Assembly (NCBI GenBank): GCA_023412005.1 | Contig: JAEYOE010000003.1 | Location: 120,493-184,492, forward strand | Origin: Bacillota bacterium | Lineage (GTDB): Bacteria > Bacillota > Clostridia > Christensenellales > SZUA-584 | Direction of reading: 5' to 3' | DNA: 64,000 nt | In this document: positions 59,753 to 64,000 of the stretch, one piece after another | How the letters are laid out: each line of letters opens with the position of its first letter | Numbering within the stretch: the first letter of the stretch is position 1 | Notes under the pieces: model-generated | Seen by the model: the letters and a program-made list of their open reading frames with translations, nothing else | The model's database searches: none | What the model was told of the DNA's origin: nothing | Position numbers and translations under genes: made by a program

Positions 59753-59786
59753 TGTAACCTTTTGCGCGTAAAAAAACACTAATAGG
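59753..59786 (+). promoter_or_regulatory. Likely ECF-sigma autoregulated promoter
   Basis: TGTAACC (59753-59759) and ACTAATAG (59778-59785) match the TGTAAC -35 and following element often seen upstream of Clostridia ECF sigma operons. The TGTAACC to ACTAATAG spacing is 18 bases. This is an inference from pattern. Confidence 0.5.
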
Positions 59787-59798
59787 TACAAATGACAT

Positions 59799-60314
59799 AT
59801 GAAAGGAGGAGTCGCAACGAATACTTTTGATGAAATTTACACAGCGTATTACCCCTATGTTCACAGATTCCTTCTTCGGCTCTGCAACGGCAATAATTAT
59901 ATCGCCGGTGACTTAACACAAGAGACATTTTATCAAGCATATAAGAGCATTCGCCGTTTTGAGGGTAGATGCCGTATAGAAACATGGCTCTGTTCTATCG
60001 CCCAAAATGTTTATTATGCTTATTTAAAGAAAGAGAAAAAACGCAAAGAATTAGAATCTACGAGATATGCAATTGATAACTCCGTATATTTTATTCAGGA
60101 AGAACACCATCTTGAGTACGACATTGTGGTGATTTTAGCACAGTTCTCCCCCGTTACAGCAAAAGTGTTGTCTTATCGGCTATTTCATGAGGTTCCCTAC
60201 TGTGAAATAGCCAGCACACTTGGAATTTCGGAAAGCTCGGCCAAAGTCATTTATTATAGAGGACGAATAGAACTCAAAAGCATTCTAAAAAAGGAGTATG
60301 GCTATGAAATATGA
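59799..60314 (+). CDS. ECF-family RNA polymerase sigma factor
   Basis: The 171-residue sigma-70 ECF protein has region 2 (YPYVHRFLLRLC..DLTQETFYQAYKSIRRFEG, residues ~17-56; WLCSIAQNVYYAYL) and region 4 (FHEVPYCEIASTLGISESSA, ~128-147). ATG 59799 is the only standard start in frame, but it has a poor upstream site, while AAAGGAGG lies four bases into the gene (59802-59809) with only GTC, GCA and ACG at the proper distance. It overlaps the anti-sigma gene by 11 bases. Confidence 0.88.
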   Translation: MKGGVATNTFDEIYTAYYPYVHRFLLRLCNGNNYIAGDLTQETFYQAYKSIRRFEGRCRIETWLCSIAQNVYYAYLKKEKKRKELESTRYAIDNSVYFIQEEHHLEYDIVVILAQFSPVTAKVLSYRLFHEVPYCEIASTLGISESSAKVIYYRGRIELKSILKKEYGYEI

Positions 60315-61177
60315 ATGCGAAATGATACAGGATCTTATTCCGCTTGTTAAAGACGGCATTGCCAGCGAAAAAAGCGGAGCCGTAGTTGCGCAACACATCA
60401 AGGACTGCGCCGTATGCAGAGAAATATACAATACAGATGCGCAGATTGTATTGCCGCCATTGGATGAAAGCACAAGTGTTGAAATTGTCAAAGTAGCCAA
60501 TTATAAAAACCGCATTAAAAAGCGTAGAATAATAATTATTTTATTGATTGCGCTGTTTGCTGTTATCTTGGTGATAGGAACTATCCTGATAACAACCCAG
60601 TTTGCGAAGGTTATCGTGGGAGATTCATATACCACGCGGAGTATTGATGAATATGGGAACTATTCCGGTCATATTGAAATGGAGCAGGAAGGCTTTTTCA
60701 GACCACTTGAAGTTTTTCCAAAAGAATTGCCTCCATCTGCAACGGTTAGCGACTACTATTATTTTTGCAACAATGGTCTGATAGATAACTCTTATCAGCT
60801 ATATTTGCTGTGTTCATACGATCAAGAGGACTTCGACCGTGAAAAGGAACGGTTAGAATCGATTAGATTCACATTTAACGATGTAGTTGACAAACCGACA
60901 ATAACCGACATGGGTTTTCAATATCATGCAGTTGTGACCATGTATGATAATCAGAACTCATTTGAATATGCTTTAATTGATGAAGAAACGAAGACAATCG
61001 CTTATGTTTTTGCTCAATCAATGGGAATCAATGAATCTGTCGTACCAGAACAATACTGTCCACAGGGGGTTCGCGTTGCCTCAAAACGCTCTGACTGAAT
61101 GGGGGAGCTACAATATTTATCGATTTGCGATTGATGAGGGTGCGTATATTATTCCGGATGCAGACCGAATAAACTAG
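60304..61177 (+). pseudogene. Anti-sigma factor (zf-HC2 type), apparent 3' frameshift
   Basis: The product begins with a zinc-finger anti-sigma domain (MKYECEMIQDLIPLVKDGIA; H and C-x2-C in HIKDCAVC, residues ~33-41), one transmembrane helix (~74-98) and an extracytoplasmic domain. In frame it stops early at 61096-61098 after VASKRSD. Dropping one G from the G5 run at 61065-61069 instead yields PQGFALPQNALTEWGSYN, then IYRFAIDEGAYIIPDADRIN ending at 61177, which looks like the native C-terminus. AAGGAG fixes ATG 60304. It controls the overlapping ECF gene. Confidence 0.75.
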
Positions 61178-61218
61178 CAGGAAGATTTCTTTTTTCTCTA
61201 AGAGAAAATATTGGTAAT

Positions 61219-61312
61219 ATGGGATTCGCTCCGTTCCCTGCGGTCGCTGCCACGCCATGTTCGCCTGCCTTCCTCCGCCACTGGCGGCGGTAGGTTCACG
61301 TTCGAATCCCCA
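61219..61312. repeat. Palindromic T-loop-like element, copy 1
   Basis: GGGATTCGCTCCGTTCCC at the left and ACGTTCGAATCCCC at the right, with internal hairpins GCCTGCC...GGTAGG and CCGCCA-C-TGGCGG. It is a diverged copy of 63726-63820 and lacks the tRNA-Ser acceptor remnant. Confidence 0.65.
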
Positions 61313-61419
61313 CTTATGCCAAAAAATAGAGCTCCGTACTGACAGTGAAGAACACAAGTTTAAGTATGAATAATGCGGGTGTTTAGCGTAACTCTATAAG
61401 TTAAATAGTCACTTTCATA

Positions 61420-63519
61420 TTAATCCGCCGGGATTATATTATAATCATCGATATTGAAGGCTGGTATTTCATATAACGGTTGGATGTCTGAACCATCAGT
61501 GCGCATTCTGTTAAGCCCTATTTCAGTTAAATAGTATATCCAGTCGTCCACCACATAAAACAACGACACGTCTTCATCGGTGAGCTTAATTTCCTCTCCT
61601 GTCTCGACGTTGGTTTTATTTATACCATTATATATTTTGTAATAGTAAACCCATCCATTTGCTGCATTGATGCTCTTGAGTCGCATCTTATAAAGATTAC
61701 CAGTATTATCATAGACGATCTGCTGCGTATCTCCTCCTTTGATATTAGCACGGTACAGAATATCTTCGCCTTGTTCAACATGTAACAAAAAGTAAAGCCA
61801 GCCGTCATCCATAACAAGCTGTCTGTAATAATCGTTTTTTGTCAACTGCAATTCATCCGTTCCATCAACTCGAATACGATATACATAACCGCCTACCGAA
61901 GTATCCTCTGTTAATTTGAGATAGGTTATCCATCCGTCTTCCACGTTCTTGTACTGACAGATACCGCTGGCAAGCTGTGTCACTTCAGAGCCATCAAGGC
62001 GCATCCTGTATATCCCGCGCCTGTCTCCGTAATCGGTTCCCAGAAGCGTATAATAGACCCAGCCGTCCACGACACTGACATATGCACATCGCTCATTGTA
62101 TAGCAATTTTTTACCGGAACCGTCGGTACGCATTTGACAGATACCTTCCTGATAGGTGTCATAATAAATAATCCAGCCATCAAATAAATTAATGAAGCCG
62201 CCTCCACTGCCTAATATAGTTTTTTCATGGGTTACGGCGTTCATTTTATACAGCGAACCTTCATTATCATTATCGGGTGATGAATCCATATAATAAATCC
62301 ATTCGTTATCCGCAGCAACCATCCCGGCATTTGCGATGTTACTTGCAGTATTGCCGCGCATTCCAGCTATTTCATCTGCAGTTATATTAAAGCTTAAATC
62401 ATTATCAGTACCATCCGGAGCCGGTGTTTCATAAATAATGACCTGTGTATCGTTCCTACCTGCTTCTATCTTGTTATTGTCACCCGTTGTATTCGAACCT
62501 GTGCGTATTTTGTATATTCCATCCTTGCTTTCACTGTAATTATCAAGACAATAATAAATCCAGCCGTCTTTCACAATGATATCATACGGATCATCATTGC
62601 ACAGTGTAACTCTCTCCGAGCCATCTGTGCGCGTCATAAAAATACCATCCTCATAGGAAGAGTAATATACCCAACTATCTGCTACGCTGAAATCTCTAAC
62701 ATTAACATCGTAAAGCGTCATTTTCTCAGAGCCGTCAGTGCGCATCTTATAAACGCCTTCAACGTTCATATAATAAACCCATTCGTCTACAACGCAGATT
62801 TTATCGGAATACTCATCGCTCAGCTTCGTTCTTTCCGAACCATCTGTCCGCACTTTGTAAATACCATCAGAAGCATAAAAAAACCAGCCATTTTCGATGC
62901 ATATACTATTGTATGTCGCATCCTCCAGCTTAACGTTTTCTGAGCCGTCTATACGCATCTTGTATAGGCCATCATCGTAAAGTGACCATGAAATATTGTA
63001 GTAAATCCATCCATCCGCCACAGTAAATTCTTCGACCGATTGACTTTCAATTAGCAACGTATCCGCGGAGCCGTCAGTATGCATTCTGTATATCCCGTTG
63101 CTATTGGTATAATAAATCCAGCTGTCGATTATACAGATATTAAGTCCGTAATCGCTTATTTTTGTACTTTCCGATCCATCTAAACGCATTTTGTAGAGCC
63201 CGCTATCACGTTCATTGGCATAATAAATCCATTCGTCAGCCACTTTGATATAATCACAGTGGGCGTTGCTCAATTTCGTTTTTTCGTATGGATTGCCAGT
63301 CAATATCAGCACAGCCGCAACAATAAGCGCAATAGCAGCGACTGCAATAACCCAGCGCCTTGTGGTCTGCTTTTTAGGTACTTTACCTTGCTCTACCTTT
63401 GTGTTTATTGTCAACCTATTTGGTGGCAGATTGGGGGGTGGCATAAATAGACGTGTACCACATGCCTCGCAAAAAGAATTAGTGTCTGGATTCTTCGTCC
63501 CACAATTTGTACAATCCAT
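61420..63519 (-). CDS. Zinc-ribbon membrane protein with 14 DUF5050-like repeats
   Basis: The 699-residue protein has a zinc ribbon (CTNC and CEAC, residues 3-20), one transmembrane helix (~52-72) and then 14 repeats of ~40 residues built on W-[IV]-Y-Y ... G-[IL]-Y-[KR]-M-R-x-D-G-S (for example GLYKMRLDGSESTKIS). This is the DUF5050/low-density-lipoprotein-receptor-like beta-propeller pattern. Two seven-bladed propellers or one large barrel would fit 14 units. It is anchored in the membrane with repeats outside. ATG 63519 follows GTGAT; GTG 63537 is an alternative. Confidence 0.85.
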   Translation of the reverse strand: MDCTNCGTKNPDTNSFCEACGTRLFMPPPNLPPNRLTINTKVEQGKVPKKQTTRRWVIAVAAIALIVAAVLILTGNPYEKTKLSNAHCDYIKVADEWIYYANERDSGLYKMRLDGSESTKISDYGLNICIIDSWIYYTNSNGIYRMHTDGSADTLLIESQSVEEFTVADGWIYYNISWSLYDDGLYKMRIDGSENVKLEDATYNSICIENGWFFYASDGIYKVRTDGSERTKLSDEYSDKICVVDEWVYYMNVEGVYKMRTDGSEKMTLYDVNVRDFSVADSWVYYSSYEDGIFMTRTDGSERVTLCNDDPYDIIVKDGWIYYCLDNYSESKDGIYKIRTGSNTTGDNNKIEAGRNDTQVIIYETPAPDGTDNDLSFNITADEIAGMRGNTASNIANAGMVAADNEWIYYMDSSPDNDNEGSLYKMNAVTHEKTILGSGGGFINLFDGWIIYYDTYQEGICQMRTDGSGKKLLYNERCAYVSVVDGWVYYTLLGTDYGDRRGIYRMRLDGSEVTQLASGICQYKNVEDGWITYLKLTEDTSVGGYVYRIRVDGTDELQLTKNDYYRQLVMDDGWLYFLLHVEQGEDILYRANIKGGDTQQIVYDNTGNLYKMRLKSINAANGWVYYYKIYNGINKTNVETGEEIKLTDEDVSLFYVVDDWIYYLTEIGLNRMRTDGSDIQPLYEIPAFNIDDYNIIPAD

Positions 63520-63685
63520 CAAATCACCATCCCGCACGGGTTATAATATGAACGTTTATTAATGCATATTCCATTTTATTGTATTATATAAGTTACATCC
63601 TTATATTAGTATATCAGTTTGCATTTGGCAAGTTTTTTAATAACTACAATTTCGTCGGGCCGATTAATTTAGAAACAAAATAAAA

Positions 63686-63715
63686 GCAGTGAAGAAAAAG
63701 TGTTCCTCACTGCAG
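63686..63715 (-). terminator. Terminator of a lost tRNA-Ser gene
   Basis: GCAGTGAGGAACAC and the TCACTGC side form a hairpin followed by TTTTATTTTG on the minus strand, directly downstream of the tRNA-Ser-like CCA end (63716-63725). Confidence 0.6.
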
Positions 63716-63820
63716 TGGCGGAGAAGGTGGGATTCGCTCCGCTCCCTGTGGTCGCTTTCACACCATGTTCGCCTGCCTTCATCCGCCATCTGGCGGCGGC
63801 AGGCTCACGTTCGAATCCAC
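63716..63820 (-). repeat. Palindromic T-loop-like element with tRNA-Ser 3' end, copy 2
   Basis: On the minus strand the right end is CGAATCCCAC-CTTCTCC-G-CCA (63716-63736), which is a T-stem, acceptor strand, discriminator and CCA of a tRNA-Ser. The left end is GTGGATTCGAAC (63809-63820). About 80 bp between them contain the nested hairpins GCCTGCC/GGCAGGC and CCGCCA/TGGCGG. Confidence 0.7.
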
Positions 63821-63842
63821 ACTATGTCAAAAAAATAGACCC

Positions 63843-63867
63843 ACACTTCGTGTAAGTCCATTTTTTT
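63843..63867 (-). terminator. Terminator-like hairpin of the third element
   Basis: GGACTTACAC-GAA-GTGTGGGTC stem followed by TATTTTTTT in the minus-strand direction, adjacent to the next element's CCA end. Confidence 0.45.
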
Positions 63868-63977
63868 GGCGGAGGCGGAGAAGGTGGGATTCGCTCCGCT
63901 CCCTACGCTCGCTTTCACGCCATGTTCACCTGCCTTCATCCGCCATCTGGCGGCGGCAGGCTCACGTTCGAATCCAC
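63868..63977 (-). repeat. Palindromic T-loop-like element with tRNA-Ser 3' end, copy 3
   Basis: Near-identical to copy 2: CGAATCCCAC-CTTCTCCGCC at the right end of the minus strand (63874-63893), the same internal hairpins, and GTGGATTCGAAC at 63966-63977. The window ends 23 bases beyond it, inside the ATGTCAAAAAAATAGACC sequence that also follows copy 2. Confidence 0.7.
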
Positions 63978-64000
63978 GCTATGTCAAAAAAATAGACCCA

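Noticed and set aside
63716..63977. Functional tRNA-Ser genes at the window end
   Set aside because: Only the T-stem half, acceptor strand and CCA are present; the 5' acceptor, D-arm and anticodon arm are missing.

Overview
The window looks like a chromosomal segment of a mid-GC anaerobic Bacillota bacterium, most likely class Clostridia. The signs are strong AGGAGG-type ribosome binding sites, tRNA genes that encode CCA, a cobalamin riboswitch with a Rho-independent terminator, many small lipoproteins, EFR1-type flavodoxin-ferredoxin, DUF5050-like and DUF6034-like proteins, and a 2,4-diaminopentanoate dehydrogenase of amino-acid fermentation. Genus cannot be read from the sequence.

Layout. 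0-2.5 kb is a scrambled accessory zone: the end of an unidentified protein, a promoter-bearing fragment of an aminotransferase gene, an intact ord gene, and degenerate copies of the 3' end of the neighbouring tRNA-Val gene. 2.5-8.5 kb holds a TetR-controlled flavodoxin/FMN-binding pair, an SPFH protein, a polar amino-acid ABC transporter and tRNA-Ala(GGC). 8.6-13.8 kb holds proS and a btuFCD B12 importer under a cobalamin riboswitch. 14-23.2 kb is core: a zinc-ribbon membrane protein, pfkA, then the tightly packed glmU-HAD-pth-mfd run. 23.3-34.9 kb holds tandem secreted paralogues, a second TetR/flavodoxin module, a lipoprotein, a double class II aldolase, a TetR/ABC efflux operon, an EFR1 protein and an M15 peptidase.

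35-45 kb is bracketed by two oppositely oriented arrays of a ~140-bp repeat with RNA-like secondary structure. Between them lie an acyl-CoA synthetase with its XRE-cupin regulator, a YeiH-type exporter, a glycosyltransferase, two CheX proteins (one fused to a receiver domain) and an ABC exporter with a PLDc_N-like partner. A NarL-type two-component system follows the second array. 47-53 kb contains a lipoprotein, a cold-shock protein, a DEAD-box helicase, an AT-rich island with a stand-alone Abi/UG-like reverse transcriptase, and tRNA-Ala(CGC). 53-64 kb contains a WYL regulator operon, an SdpI-like protein, an Nramp transporter with an apparent frameshift, a cupin/AraC pair, an ECF sigma/anti-sigma pair (anti-sigma apparently frameshifted), a large propeller-like repeat protein, and three tRNA-Ser-like palindromic elements.

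The strongest candidates for something undescribed are the reverse transcriptase island (50.8-52.7 kb), the ~140-bp structured repeat arrays (35.0-35.4 and 44.6-45.0 kb), and the palindromic elements that sit exactly at tRNA T-loops (0.3-2.4, 61.2, 63.7-64.0 kb).
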